A stretch of 64,000 nucleotides of DNA from Treponema sp. OMZ 798. GTDB lineage: Bacteria; Spirochaetota; Spirochaetia; Treponematales; Treponemataceae. Of the stretch, positions 40,195-48,608 are shown piece after piece. A program made the translations under genes and the position numbers. The DNA lies in NCBI RefSeq assembly GCF_024181385.1, contig NZ_CP051305.1, positions 682,001 to 746,000 of the forward strand, written 5' to 3'. The notes below the pieces were generated by a model. That model was not told the origin of the DNA and made no database searches. It was given only the letters and a program-made list of their open reading frames with translations. How positions within the stretch are numbered: position 1 is the stretch's first letter; every line of letters starts with the position of its first letter.

Positions 40195-40210
40195 CGGACA
40201 CGGATGTCCG
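40195..40210. repeat. Short hairpin
   Basis: CGGACA-CGGA-TGTCCG, a perfect 6-bp stem and 4-nt loop between the chimera and the convergent antitoxin gene; no T-run. Confidence 0.4.
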
Positions 40211-40280
40211 TGGTTCTATGCTTTGAGAGTTTGTGCTTGCCGCAAGCTCTAAGGTTAAAAATGCACAAGGAAGTCCATTT

Positions 40281-40592
40281 TTAACCGCCTTTCAGCACAC
40301 TTTCTACATATTGCGGATTAGCCGAAACAATTTTAAGGAGAGATAAGGCCGCTCCGTCAGGTTTACGCCGTCCTTGTTCCCAGTTTCGTAGGGTTCCTAT
40401 ACTGATATTAAGCATAGCGGCAAATTCTTCTTGCGTTTTATTTGTCTTATCACGTATTTTAGCAATATCTAAAGGCTCTATTTCAAAAACCCTTGAAGGG
40501 GGGATTTCTCCTTTTTCAATTAAAACAGCTTCTTTTACACTTTGGAGTAATTCAGTAAACATCTCATCACTCATTTTTTTTCTTTTAAACAT
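40281..40592 (-). CDS. HigA-like XRE antitoxin
   Basis: 103 residues. A C-terminal XRE helix-turn-helix (DIAKIRDKTNKTQEEFAAML, then ISIGTLRNWEQGRRKPDGAA) matches the NadS/HigA antitoxins that follow their toxin gene. It starts 9 nt after the toxin stop with GGGAG 5-6 nt upstream. It should bind the toxin and repress the promoter at 40.92 kb. Confidence 0.87.
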   Translation of the reverse strand: MFKRKKMSDEMFTELLQSVKEAVLIEKGEIPPSRVFEIEPLDIAKIRDKTNKTQEEFAAMLNISIGTLRNWEQGRRKPDGAALSLLKIVSANPQYVESVLKGG

Positions 40593-40601
40593 AAAAACTC
40601 C

Positions 40602-40910
40602 CTATAAATCTTTAATAAAACTTGCCAGCATATTTATTTGTTTTTTTGTAATATTCTCCGCATCGCTTTTTGAATAAGCAAATAGCAAATATATCTTTGT
40701 TTCTGTTTTTATAAAATAGATAATCCTAACACCACCACTTTTTCCCGTATTCTTTTTACCCCATCTTATTTTTCGTATTCCTGCGCCTCCTTTAATCAAT
40801 TTACCTTTTAATGGATTGCATACTAGATATTCTTTAAATTGTTTATATGTATCTTCATCCAGTAATTTATTTATTTGTTTTGTAAAAACAGGCGTTTCTA
40901 TAATCTTCAT
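40602..40910 (-). CDS. HigB/RelE-type toxin
   Basis: 102 residues of the RelE family: TPVFTKQINKLLDEDTYKQF, then GGAGIRKIRWGKKNTGKSGG and VRIIYFIKTETKIYLLFAYSK, ending with helix KKQINMLASFIKDL. These toxins usually cut mRNA on the ribosome. The only possible start is the ATG at 40910, 5 nt after a perfect -10 box and without a ribosome site, so the transcript should be leaderless. The antitoxin follows. Confidence 0.88.
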   Translation of the reverse strand: MKIIETPVFTKQINKLLDEDTYKQFKEYLVCNPLKGKLIKGGAGIRKIRWGKKNTGKSGGVRIIYFIKTETKIYLLFAYSKSDAENITKKQINMLASFIKDL

Positions 40911-40915
40911 ATCTT

Positions 40916-40944
40916 ATTATACGCCATTGGCGTAAGTCTGTCAA
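40916..40944 (-). promoter_or_regulatory. Toxin-antitoxin promoter with palindromic operator
   Basis: On the minus strand: perfect TTGACA (40939-40944), a 17-nt spacer and perfect TATAAT (40916-40921). The spacer contains TACGCCA-T-TGGCGTA (40920-40934), a 15-bp palindrome suited to an autorepressor. Confidence 0.85.
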
Positions 40945-41070
40945 TGCCGATTAAACACTTACTAAAATAAAAAGTTAAAACAAGCTGAATTTATAAAATA
41001 CGGCCAGATTAAAAAATTAAATCTAATAAAATATTTATGATTTGTTAAAGGGTGGTAAAAAGAAAAGAGA

Positions 41071-41144
41071 TGGGCGCTGACGGGATCGAACCGCCGACAT
41101 TCTGGGTGTAAACCAGACGCTCGTACCAGCTGAGCTAAGCGCCC
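41071..41144 (-). tRNA. tRNA-Val (anticodon TAC)
   Basis: 74 nt on the minus strand. The acceptor stem is GGGCGCT/AGCGCCC with discriminator A. The anticodon stem TCTGG/CCAGA encloses loop TTTACAC, giving TAC, which reads GUA/GUG. The T-loop is TTCGATC. CCA is not encoded. Confidence 0.96.
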
Positions 41145-41154
41145 GATGAGATGG

Positions 41155-41183
41155 ATAATATTACAAATCACAAAAAATGTCAA
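41155..41183 (-). promoter_or_regulatory. tRNA-Val promoter
   Basis: On the minus strand: TTGACA (41178-41183), a 17-nt spacer and TATTAT (41155-41160), ending 10 nt before the mature 5' end. A long imperfect inverted repeat (41183-41194 with 41216-41227) lies immediately upstream. Confidence 0.75.
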
Positions 41184-41252
41184 TACCTGTTTTATAAAAA
41201 AATGAATTTTTTTTGTAAAACGGGTATCGGTTTTGGAAAAGCCGGTTTTAGC

Positions 41253-42845
41253 TTATTTATTTAATTTTACAAGACCGGGAACGGGCCGGGGCTCGATAAA
41301 TTTTATAAACTTAAAGGGATGTATATCTATTGCGTTTGAATACCAGCCGCCTATGGAGTAAATGTCTATAATGTTTACGCTCAGACCATAGGATATCGGA
41401 ATAATGACGCTCTCGCCTAACAAAAGTTCCTCTGCCTTGCTTAACATCTCATACCTTTTTTTAAAGTTTTTTTCGGAATGGGATTTAAGTATTATGCGTT
41501 CAAATTCCGCATTTTTCCAGTCGGAATCGTTTAGGTTTGAAGCAGGGCGAAACATTTCCAAAAAGGCTGTAGGATCAGCAAAGTCTCCTATCCATGTGAT
41601 TGTTCCCAAATCGTAATCGTTTAATTTCAAACTGCCGTAATAGCTGGTGAAAGGTAGGCTTTTAACCTCGGTCTTTATGCCGATTTTTGACCATGCAGAC
41701 GATAAAATTTCGGCAAGCTCTTGATAGTAGGTGTCTTCAGGGATTTTTATAACGAGTTTTTTTTGTTCTTCTTTTAAGTTAAGCTTATTTATAATTTCTT
41801 GGGCTTTTTGAAGATTGTACTCGCTCACACCCTTGATTTTGGGATAGCCTGCAAGGGGAAAAATAAGGGTTTCAGCTTTTATCGGATAGCCCTTGCGCAA
41901 TTCCTCATATGGAATAGCTAAAAGAAGGGCCTTTCGTAATTCGGAATTTTTCACATTTGTGGATGATGCCTTAAAGAAAAAATACTTCGTAGAAAAAAGA
42001 GGATCTATGTTGACACTGCGTTGATCTCCTATTTTCGAAATCACATCGCTTCTCGAAAGCCAGTCCATTTCTCCCTTATTAAATTTTTCGATAGCAGCTT
42101 CTTTACTTAAGTCAAGGAAGATATTGATTTGAGGAATTTCGACCTTTTCTTTATCCCAATAGTTTTCGTTTTTTACCAAAATCAGCTCTTTTTCCGAAAA
42201 TTTCTTTATTTTGTAAGCTCCGCTTGATGTAGGTTTAAAGCTGTCTTTTAATTTTTCTATTTTTTCTATGTTAGAAAATTTTAAGGCCGCCGTAAGTTGA
42301 GAGTGCTCAACGGCCGAAAAGGCGTGATGACATAGAATATTGGGGAGGTGCTCAATTTCGGTATTTGTGTAAACCAAAAGAACATGCTCGCTTTCGGCTT
42401 TGATTCCGACCTGATTTTTATTCTTTAACTTTCCGTTACGGTAGTCTGCGGCTCCGTCTATGCAGTCTAAAAGAGAAGCATAAGGGTGATTCCCGGCCGG
42501 GTTTAAAAGATTCAGCCATGAGTCGGCAAAGGTTTGGGCCGTTATGGGCTTGCCGTTTTCGAATTTGGCTTCTTTTCTGATTGTAAAACGCCATGTTCTT
42601 CCGCCTGAAACAGTGTATTTTTCTGCCAGGCCCGGCACAGGCTGCAATGTGTAAGGGTCGTATACAAACAGCCCTTCATAAAGGGCTGTTAAGATTTGGG
42701 CTTCTCCTGCATCAAAGGCTGTATGGGGGTGAAGCATGGGTATTCCTGAGTTTATGGAAATATTAAGTTCCCGATATTGATTTTCTTGCGAAAACAAACA
42801 AAAGGATAGTAAAAACAAAAATAATGCTGTAAGCCTTTTTTTCAT
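41253..42845 (-). CDS. Oligopeptide-type ABC transporter solute-binding protein (family 5)
   Basis: 530 residues. A signal peptide (KKRLTALFLFLLSFCLFSQ) has no lipobox at the usual place, so the mature protein is probably periplasmic. The OppA/DppA-family core reads LNISINSGIPMLHPH, ALYEGLFVYDPYTLQPVPGLAEKY, WRFTIRKEAKFENGKPITAQ and ENYWDKEKVEIPQI. It binds oligopeptides or similar ligands for import. No permease gene is near. The start is the ATG at 42845, 7 nt after GGGAG; an ATG four codons upstream overlaps that site. Confidence 0.92.
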   Translation of the reverse strand: MKKRLTALFLFLLSFCLFSQENQYRELNISINSGIPMLHPHTAFDAGEAQILTALYEGLFVYDPYTLQPVPGLAEKYTVSGGRTWRFTIRKEAKFENGKPITAQTFADSWLNLLNPAGNHPYASLLDCIDGAADYRNGKLKNKNQVGIKAESEHVLLVYTNTEIEHLPNILCHHAFSAVEHSQLTAALKFSNIEKIEKLKDSFKPTSSGAYKIKKFSEKELILVKNENYWDKEKVEIPQINIFLDLSKEAAIEKFNKGEMDWLSRSDVISKIGDQRSVNIDPLFSTKYFFFKASSTNVKNSELRKALLLAIPYEELRKGYPIKAETLIFPLAGYPKIKGVSEYNLQKAQEIINKLNLKEEQKKLVIKIPEDTYYQELAEILSSAWSKIGIKTEVKSLPFTSYYGSLKLNDYDLGTITWIGDFADPTAFLEMFRPASNLNDSDWKNAEFERIILKSHSEKNFKKRYEMLSKAEELLLGESVIIPISYGLSVNIIDIYSIGGWYSNAIDIHPFKFIKFIEPRPVPGLVKLNK

Positions 42846-42918
42846 ATAATCTCCCATGAAAATTTTTATAGGAGCCTATTATATTGTTTTTTATATTATT
42901 ATTCAATCCGACTATATT

Positions 42919-44322
42919 TTAGATAACTCCGAGTTTTTTCATATGGCTTACCTCATCCGCCAGAGCTTGATATTCGGCCCTGTACTGGTTTGCCTTTATA
43001 ATCGAGTTTGTAATCGTTGTAATTTCTATCTTAATGCCTCGTATTTTGCTTCTAAGTTCGGGTTTTACGTTTTTATAGAATTCGTCAAGTCCTCCGAGCT
43101 GTTTTAACATTTCATTGCTGTCACTTATGTACTTTGAAAGGCTGTTAAAGAGAAGCTCATCCGGCATAGTTTTTATCTTTTGATTAACGGCCGAATTCGG
43201 CATCAAAATATTTTGGAATAAGGCTATTTTTTGAAGCACTTCTTTTTCAAAAACGGAATAGTTGATTGTTTGTTTTTTTGTATTTTGATTTATGTTATCC
43301 GTGATGATGATTGTTATATACTTTTCAGGAGGGTCTAATTTTAAAAGCTGCCTGAAAATTTCGGCAATTTTTCTAAATACGGTATTTTCAGCCTTATAGA
43401 CCAGTTCTTGATTAGTTTTAATTTTTTCCAGAGCAGCCTTTAAGTGAGGAGCCGAATTTGAAAGAACCTTTAAGCCCGATATTAAAATAGGCCTATGATT
43501 TACTTCTTGATTTGAAAAAGAGCTCTCCTTTGGTTTAACCTCAAGTCGTGATAAGATCTCCTGCTGTAATATGGCCGAGTCATCACCGTAATCTTCTCTG
43601 ATTATTTCGACTATAAGATCCGTATAAAAAGGCTTTTTTTTGAGCTTTAGTGTGAAAATCTTTTTTATTTCTCTTAATACATTTGAAGGATTTGCACAGT
43701 CGGCCTTGGTTATCTTTACTGACGGTATAATCTCTCTGCGTATTAAAAGTTTATATTCTTCCCGATGAAAGATCGACAGGCTTTTAAGCTGGGTATTGAT
43801 ATAGGTCTCGCTTTTGCCAAGATGGGCTACGGAATCCCTCAATAAGCTGTTTGATAACTGATCAGGTCCTTTAAAAAGGTTGTTTATTATATCGGCTATG
43901 GCCCTCGTATTTGTATGATTCGATGTATTTGTAAAATCAGACCAAATAAAGGTACTGTTTAGTTCGAGAAGTATGGAAATTCTTTTTGGGGTTAAAAACT
44001 CGGTATTAAACTGATAGTAGTTGTTGACAAATTCCAGCATCGTTTCATAGTGGGCCAAGCGGGTACCTATAACGCTGGCCTTTTCCGAATCTGCAAAGTT
44101 CTCTTTGCTGGGAATTTCAACCTCAGTCATTTTACTGTCATATTTATAAGGATCATCATGGATGACCCGTTTTTTTAAAAGAGTGCTTCTGATTGCGTGG
44201 AGTGCACTGCTTTGAATATTGTAGTTTTCCCTCACTTTGGGAAGAATTTGAGAGTTAAATTCATTCCTTTTTGTTTCAAGGATTACCGAAAGCTCCTCAA
44301 CAAAGTTTTTTCTATTTTCCAT
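42919..44322 (-). CDS. Hypothetical helical cytoplasmic protein
   Basis: 467 residues, almost wholly alpha-helical by composition, with no signal peptide, membrane helix or motif that I recognise. Charged helices at both ends (RKNFVEELSVILETKRNEFN and KANQYRAEYQALADEVSHM) suggest coiled coil. It is monocistronic on the minus strand, divergent from the Cas2-like gene. I cannot assign a function. Confidence 0.7.
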   Translation of the reverse strand: MENRKNFVEELSVILETKRNEFNSQILPKVRENYNIQSSALHAIRSTLLKKRVIHDDPYKYDSKMTEVEIPSKENFADSEKASVIGTRLAHYETMLEFVNNYYQFNTEFLTPKRISILLELNSTFIWSDFTNTSNHTNTRAIADIINNLFKGPDQLSNSLLRDSVAHLGKSETYINTQLKSLSIFHREEYKLLIRREIIPSVKITKADCANPSNVLREIKKIFTLKLKKKPFYTDLIVEIIREDYGDDSAILQQEILSRLEVKPKESSFSNQEVNHRPILISGLKVLSNSAPHLKAALEKIKTNQELVYKAENTVFRKIAEIFRQLLKLDPPEKYITIIITDNINQNTKKQTINYSVFEKEVLQKIALFQNILMPNSAVNQKIKTMPDELLFNSLSKYISDSNEMLKQLGGLDEFYKNVKPELRSKIRGIKIEITTITNSIIKANQYRAEYQALADEVSHMKKLGVI

Positions 44323-44395
44323 ACCACACTTATCGGCATTTTTGCCTTTTTTTTTAAGTATATAATAAGTAAAGATTTTTACTTATCTTAGGGGT

Positions 44396-44424
44396 TTGAC
44401 AAAGTTTGTCTTTTGTCGTATTCT
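44396..44424 (+). promoter_or_regulatory. Promoter of the Cas2-like/prfB unit, leaderless geometry
   Basis: Perfect TTGACA (44396-44401), a 17-nt spacer and TATTCT (44419-44424). The ATG is 7 nt later, with no ribosome site. Confidence 0.65.
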
Positions 44425-44431
44425 GTTGTAT

Positions 44432-44725
44432 ATGTTTGTTTCAGTTGTTATAGATCCGGGAGGAAGGGAATCGGCTTCTCATCTGGCAGAAGTTCTAACG
44501 GCCAACGGCTTTGAACGGGTTCAGCATGCTTGCTGGGAATCGGTAACAATAAATGACGAAGGACTTGTTACATTAAAGCAGGATATAGACCGAGTTACCG
44601 ATTATTACGACATCGTCCGTCTCTACCAATATCCTATTCAGGATGTATTGGCAATAACTACGCTTTATAAAAAAAAGTGGAGGAGGGTCCTTGTGCGCCC
44701 GCCTGCAAAAAAATTGGAGAAGTAA
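44432..44725 (+). CDS. Stand-alone Cas2-like ferredoxin-fold protein
   Basis: 97 residues. The opening MFVSVVIDPGGRESASHLAE, LTANGFERVQHACWESV, and DYYDIVRLYQYP follow the beta-alpha-beta layout of Cas2/VapD proteins (first strand ending in Asp, then a helix, then a strand). No CRISPR array or cas1 is present. It is 4 nt before prfB. A role as a nuclease or toxin relative is possible, but its basic tail (KKKWRRVLVRPPAKK) suggests nucleic-acid binding in general. The start at 44432 matches the promoter; an earlier in-frame codon lies inside the promoter. Confidence 0.55.
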   Translation: MFVSVVIDPGGRESASHLAEVLTANGFERVQHACWESVTINDEGLVTLKQDIDRVTDYYDIVRLYQYPIQDVLAITTLYKKKWRRVLVRPPAKKLEK

Positions 44726-44729
44726 CCTT

Positions 44730-45852
44730 ATGGAAGACTATAGATCAAATTTAGAAGAATTAAAAAACGATATCTCTAATATTTGGGGGCGTCTTTGACC
44801 CTGAGGCGGTAAAATCAAAGATTGCCGAAAAAGAAGCTATAACCTTAGCTCCCGATTTTTGGAATGACAGTAAAAAAGCCGAAAAAATCATGGGTGAGAT
44901 AAAGGCCCTTAAAAACAGAATCTATCCTTGGCAGGAACTCATGGATGAGGTTTCGGATTTGGAAGTTTTAATGGAGCTTTCAGATGAGTCGGGCAATGAA
45001 GAGCTGGCCGAAGAGATCAGCTCAAGCTATAATTCCGTTTACGAAAAATACAAAAAATTAAGTATATTGAGCCTCCTTTCAGGTGAGGTCGATAAAAACG
45101 ATGCCTATCTTACCGTTCATGCCGGAGCCGGGGGAACGGAGGCCTGTGATTGGGCAAGTATGCTGGTGCGTATGTATTTGCGCTGGTGTGAATCCCGCGG
45201 CTTTAAAACCGAAGTCATAGATTTGATTGAAGCTGAGGGAGGGATAAAGTCCGCTACCTTTCAGATTTCGGGTGATTTTGCCTTCGGTCTTTTAAAAAGC
45301 GAAACGGGAATTCACCGCTTGGTACGCATAAGCCCCTTCGATTCCAACGGCAGGAGACATACGTCCTTTACTTCCGTGTTTGCCTTTCCCGTTCTTGATG
45401 ATACGATAGAAGTCGATATAAGGCCTGAAGACCTGCGCATCGATACCTACCGTGCCGGAGGTGCCGGAGGTCAGCACGTAAACAAAACCGACTCGGCCGT
45501 CCGCATTACCCATATTCCCACAGGTATAGTTGTTGCCTGTCAAAGTCAAAGGAGCCAAATCAGCAATAAGGCCACGGCAATGAATGTTCTAAAATCAAGG
45601 CTTTATAATTATTATGAAGAGCAAAAAGAAAAAGAGAACATGAAATTTGCCGCCGAAAAAAAAGGTATTTCCTGGGGCAATCAGATCCGTTCCTATGTTT
45701 TTCAACCTTATACAATGGTAAAAGATCATAGAACCAAGTATGAAACCGGAAATATTCAGGCTGTAATGGACGGAGATATAGACGAGTTTATAAACAGCTT
45801 TTTAAATACAAAGATTGAAGATATGAGCATTGATGAGGACGATTCTCTATGA
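44730..45852 (+). CDS. prfB: Peptide chain release factor 2, with programmed +1 frameshift
   Basis: 373 residues after frameshift. Codons 1-22 (44730-44795) run into TGA at 44796-44798. The sequence GGGGGCGTCTTTGAC provides the internal Shine-Dalgarno and CTT-TGA-C slip site of RF2. Reading shifts by one base and continues to 45852. The shifted part shows the stop-recognition motif SPF (RISPFDSNG) and the catalytic GGQ (GGAGGQHVNK). RF2 ends translation at UGA and UAA and so controls its own synthesis. The ribosome site GGAG lies upstream. A naive call would begin at 44890 and lose the N-terminus. Confidence 0.96.
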
Positions 45853-46169
45853 TATGTATTGTATGCAAATCCGAATTTTTAGCAGCCGATATAAGGGCAA
45901 TATGTCTTTCTCATGTAAACGAAACAATTAAGATTTTGCCTCAAGTCTCCCTTTTGCATACATTAATAAGTGAAAATGTCCGCCTTGTTTTTTTTGACTC
46001 AAAGCTTTTTACCGATACTGCCGCTTTTCGACAAAAAAGTCCGGGTACCCAATTTGTCGTTATTTCTTCTATAGGGGATGAAGGTCTTGCAGAAAAGGCT
46101 CTTATCTGCGGGGCCTCAGACTTTTTATTATGCCCCTTTACCGAAAAAGGAGTTATAAACTGCTTATGA
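45849..46169 (+). CDS. Degenerate receiver-domain protein
   Basis: 106 residues, resembling a response-regulator receiver. The first strand is ICIVCKS, lacking the acidic pair. A third strand, VRLVFFDSKLF, keeps the phospho-Asp. The fourth is FVVISSIGDE. The end, ALICGASDFLLCPF, has Cys in place of the conserved Lys before PF. It is likely a pseudo-receiver that binds without normal phosphorylation. The ATG overlaps the prfB stop (ATGA), and its end overlaps the next gene the same way, so all three are coupled. Confidence 0.6.
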   Translation: MICIVCKSEFLAADIRAICLSHVNETIKILPQVSLLHTLISENVRLVFFDSKLFTDTAAFRQKSPGTQFVVISSIGDEGLAEKALICGASDFLLCPFTEKGVINCL

Positions 46170-47740
46170 GCTCTTCCTTTAAATTGAAAAAGCTTATTTT
46201 TTTATCGGTCTTTTTTTTTATAGTTTCTTTTTTGTTTGCACAAAAAACTGAAGATGAAAATTCCGATTGGACTATTGCCGTTTCCGAATTCAAAACGGAA
46301 GGACTTCCTTCCTCTTATCAAAGCTATAAAACGATAGTGCCTCAAATGTTTTTAATCTACATGGATACCGGCTCAAAAAGAATAGTACCCTTTGAAGAAA
46401 AAAAAATGCGGGCCTTGATGGAAGCTTCAAACAAAAAACTAAAACTTATAAAAGAAAGGGCAAAACTTATTAAGGACAGGGATGAGCTTTTTTTATCCGT
46501 TGAAGATAAAAAAGTAAAAGATGAAAAAGAAAAAAAACTTACGGAGGAAATTTTAAAAAAAGAAAAAGGTATTTACGATGCCGGTATAGATATCAAAATA
46601 GAAGAAAACCGTTTTTTTACTTCAGGTCAGCCTAAAAATATAAGCTTGTGGAAATATGGGGAGACTCTGTACAAGATGTCTGAAAATGCCGACTTAGGTG
46701 AAAGCTTAAAAAAAGAAAATATATCGGCTCTTATTTACGGCTCGGTAAAAGATATTTCCGGTTATATGGTTATAACCGCTTATTTGGATACAGGACTTTC
46801 CGGAATGAAGGTTCACGAATTTTCAGGGGCCGGAAGATACGACGATGTTGAAAAAGTCGTAGAAATGCTGGTGCGTCAAATATACACAATTATTCAAAAT
46901 ACAAAAGAAGTAAAAGTCTTCTTTGAGGTAAATCCTAAAAACGCCAAGGTTTATATTGACGGTAAGCTTATACGGGACTTTTCAAAACCCGTAACATTGC
47001 GTGAGGGATTTTATCAAATAGGGGCTTCTGCTCAAGATTATGTTGAGGAAGCAAAAAAAATAGAGCTAAAAAATAAAGATGCCTATACCTTAAAGATTAA
47101 TTTAAAAAAAGAAAAAACCGAAACAATAGGTTTTAATCTTAAAAGCGGTTCCCCCAATTTATTTTTTAAATCCCAATATTCCATTCGAATACCCGGAATC
47201 ATAACCATCCCTAAAATGAAATCTATTTTTGAATTTGAAGAAAAGGGGGTGCATACCTTCGGAGTTCTTGAGCCTTCAAATAATAGTTTTTCACGGCAAA
47301 ATGTTCAAAATATGATAATAAAGTTAAACAAAAAAAATGTAAAAGATTCGATAGAAACTCAACGGAAAATTTTATATTGGTCTTTAGGCGCCTTGTACAT
47401 AAGTTTGCCCATAACAATGATTTTAAAATCCAGAGTGGATGATGAGGTATATGCTTTTAAAAGCGGTAAGGTTCCTTATCAACAGTCCAAGGTTGAGCGT
47501 ATAAACAGGCTGGGCATGACTCAAAATGTTTTTCAGGGAATTACGATTGCTTTGGGAGTTAATTATTTTATACAGTTAATAATCTATCTTGTAAAGGCAG
47601 ATAGGGCCTTACCCCGAAAGATAAAACCTAACTACTCCGATCCTGTTTATGAAGAAACTGCTCTTGATAAACCTGCCGGAGATCAGTCTATAGCCGATAA
47701 ACCTATTATTAAAGATGAGGAGAATAAAAATGAAGAATAA
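46166..47740 (+). CDS. PEGA-domain envelope protein
   Basis: 524 residues. A signal peptide or N-terminal anchor (KLIFLSVFFFIVSFLFAQ) is followed by a domain with WTIAVSEFKTEGLP, as in proteins that use a CsgG/LpoB-like fold. A Lys/Glu-rich coiled stretch spans about 95-150. A PEGA repeat (FFEVNPKNAKVYIDGKLI) lies near residue 255. Two C-terminal membrane helices (WSLGALYISLPITMIL and FQGITIALGVNYFIQLIIYLV) close it. PEGA domains often sit on S-layer or envelope proteins. The function is unknown. It overlaps ftsY by 11 bp. Confidence 0.7.
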   Translation: MSSSFKLKKLIFLSVFFFIVSFLFAQKTEDENSDWTIAVSEFKTEGLPSSYQSYKTIVPQMFLIYMDTGSKRIVPFEEKKMRALMEASNKKLKLIKERAKLIKDRDELFLSVEDKKVKDEKEKKLTEEILKKEKGIYDAGIDIKIEENRFFTSGQPKNISLWKYGETLYKMSENADLGESLKKENISALIYGSVKDISGYMVITAYLDTGLSGMKVHEFSGAGRYDDVEKVVEMLVRQIYTIIQNTKEVKVFFEVNPKNAKVYIDGKLIRDFSKPVTLREGFYQIGASAQDYVEEAKKIELKNKDAYTLKINLKKEKTETIGFNLKSGSPNLFFKSQYSIRIPGIITIPKMKSIFEFEEKGVHTFGVLEPSNNSFSRQNVQNMIIKLNKKNVKDSIETQRKILYWSLGALYISLPITMILKSRVDDEVYAFKSGKVPYQQSKVERINRLGMTQNVFQGITIALGVNYFIQLIIYLVKADRALPRKIKPNYSDPVYEETALDKPAGDQSIADKPIIKDEENKNEE

Positions 47741-48608
47741 AAGTTTTGCTGCCGGATTAAAAAAACTATTCGGTTTATATAAGGGCCCGGATGAATCTTT
47801 TTTTGAAGATTTAACCGATACCCTGATAGAAGGTGACATAGGAGCAAAAACAGCTCTCGAAATTGAAGCCTCTTTAAGAGATTTATGTAAAAAGGAAAAG
47901 CTTGTTTCTGAAGGCGATGTTTTAAACGGTCTTTATAATATTTTATTACCCTATGTAAAGGTAACCTCCTTAGAACCTGAGAAGGGTAAGGTTTCTATTT
48001 ATCTTGTTCTGGGTGTAAACGGGGTAGGAAAGACAACCTCAATAGGAAAGATGGCTTCTTATTATAAACAAAAATGCGATATTCCCATCATTTTGGCTGC
48101 CGGAGATACCTTTAGAGCAGCTGCCATAGAGCAACTGAAATTTCATGGTGAAAAAAATGATGTGAGGGTGGTTGCTCATCAGCATGGCGGAGATCCCGGT
48201 GCCGTTATCTTTGATGCAGGGGATGCCATGGCTGCTGCAGGAGGCGGCCTCGTCCTTGCAGACACGGCAGGGAGACTTCACAATAAAGAAAACCTTGTAA
48301 GAGAGCTTCAAAAAATAGACAGGATTGCAAAGTCAAAGGCCTCTGAGGGCTGCTATAAAAAGATATTGGTTTTGGATGCAACAACAGGCCAAAACGGTCT
48401 AAGGCAGGCCGAAGTCTTCCATGAAGCTATAGGAGTGGATGCAGTTTTTTTAACAAAGTATGACTCTACGGCAAAGGGCGGTGTTGCCGTTACGGCAGGA
48501 AAAGAGCTCAATCTTCCCATGCTCTTCGTCGGAACCGGCGAAAAGTATGAAAACATATCTCCTTTTTCGGCTGAAAATTATGTAAAGGAATTTATCGGAA
48601 AAATATAA
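47730..48608 (+). CDS. ftsY: Signal recognition particle receptor FtsY
   Basis: 292 residues, with only a short N-terminal N domain before the GTPase. G1 is GVNGVGKTTSIGKMA, followed by DTFRAAAIEQLK, DTAGRLHNKENL and TKYDSTAKGG. FtsY receives the SRP-ribosome complex at the membrane; its partner Ffh is at the left edge of the window. There is no long acidic A domain, as is usual outside proteobacteria. The start is the ATG at 47730, 8 nt after AGGAG, inside the previous gene's last codons. Confidence 0.95.
   Translation: MKNKSFAAGLKKLFGLYKGPDESFFEDLTDTLIEGDIGAKTALEIEASLRDLCKKEKLVSEGDVLNGLYNILLPYVKVTSLEPEKGKVSIYLVLGVNGVGKTTSIGKMASYYKQKCDIPIILAAGDTFRAAAIEQLKFHGEKNDVRVVAHQHGGDPGAVIFDAGDAMAAAGGGLVLADTAGRLHNKENLVRELQKIDRIAKSKASEGCYKKILVLDATTGQNGLRQAEVFHEAIGVDAVFLTKYDSTAKGGVAVTAGKELNLPMLFVGTGEKYENISPFSAENYVKEFIGKI

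Noticed and set aside
41183..41227. Long imperfect inverted repeat upstream of tRNA-Val considered as a terminator
   Set aside because: It lies directly behind the -35 box of a clear tRNA promoter and is not followed by a convincing T-run in the needed place.
44432..44725. A CRISPR-Cas locus around the Cas2-like gene
   Set aside because: No repeats, cas1 or other cas genes are visible anywhere in the window.
44890..45852. prfB read as starting at 44890
   Set aside because: The conserved N-terminal domain and slip site lie upstream; the start at 44730 with a +1 shift fits RF2.
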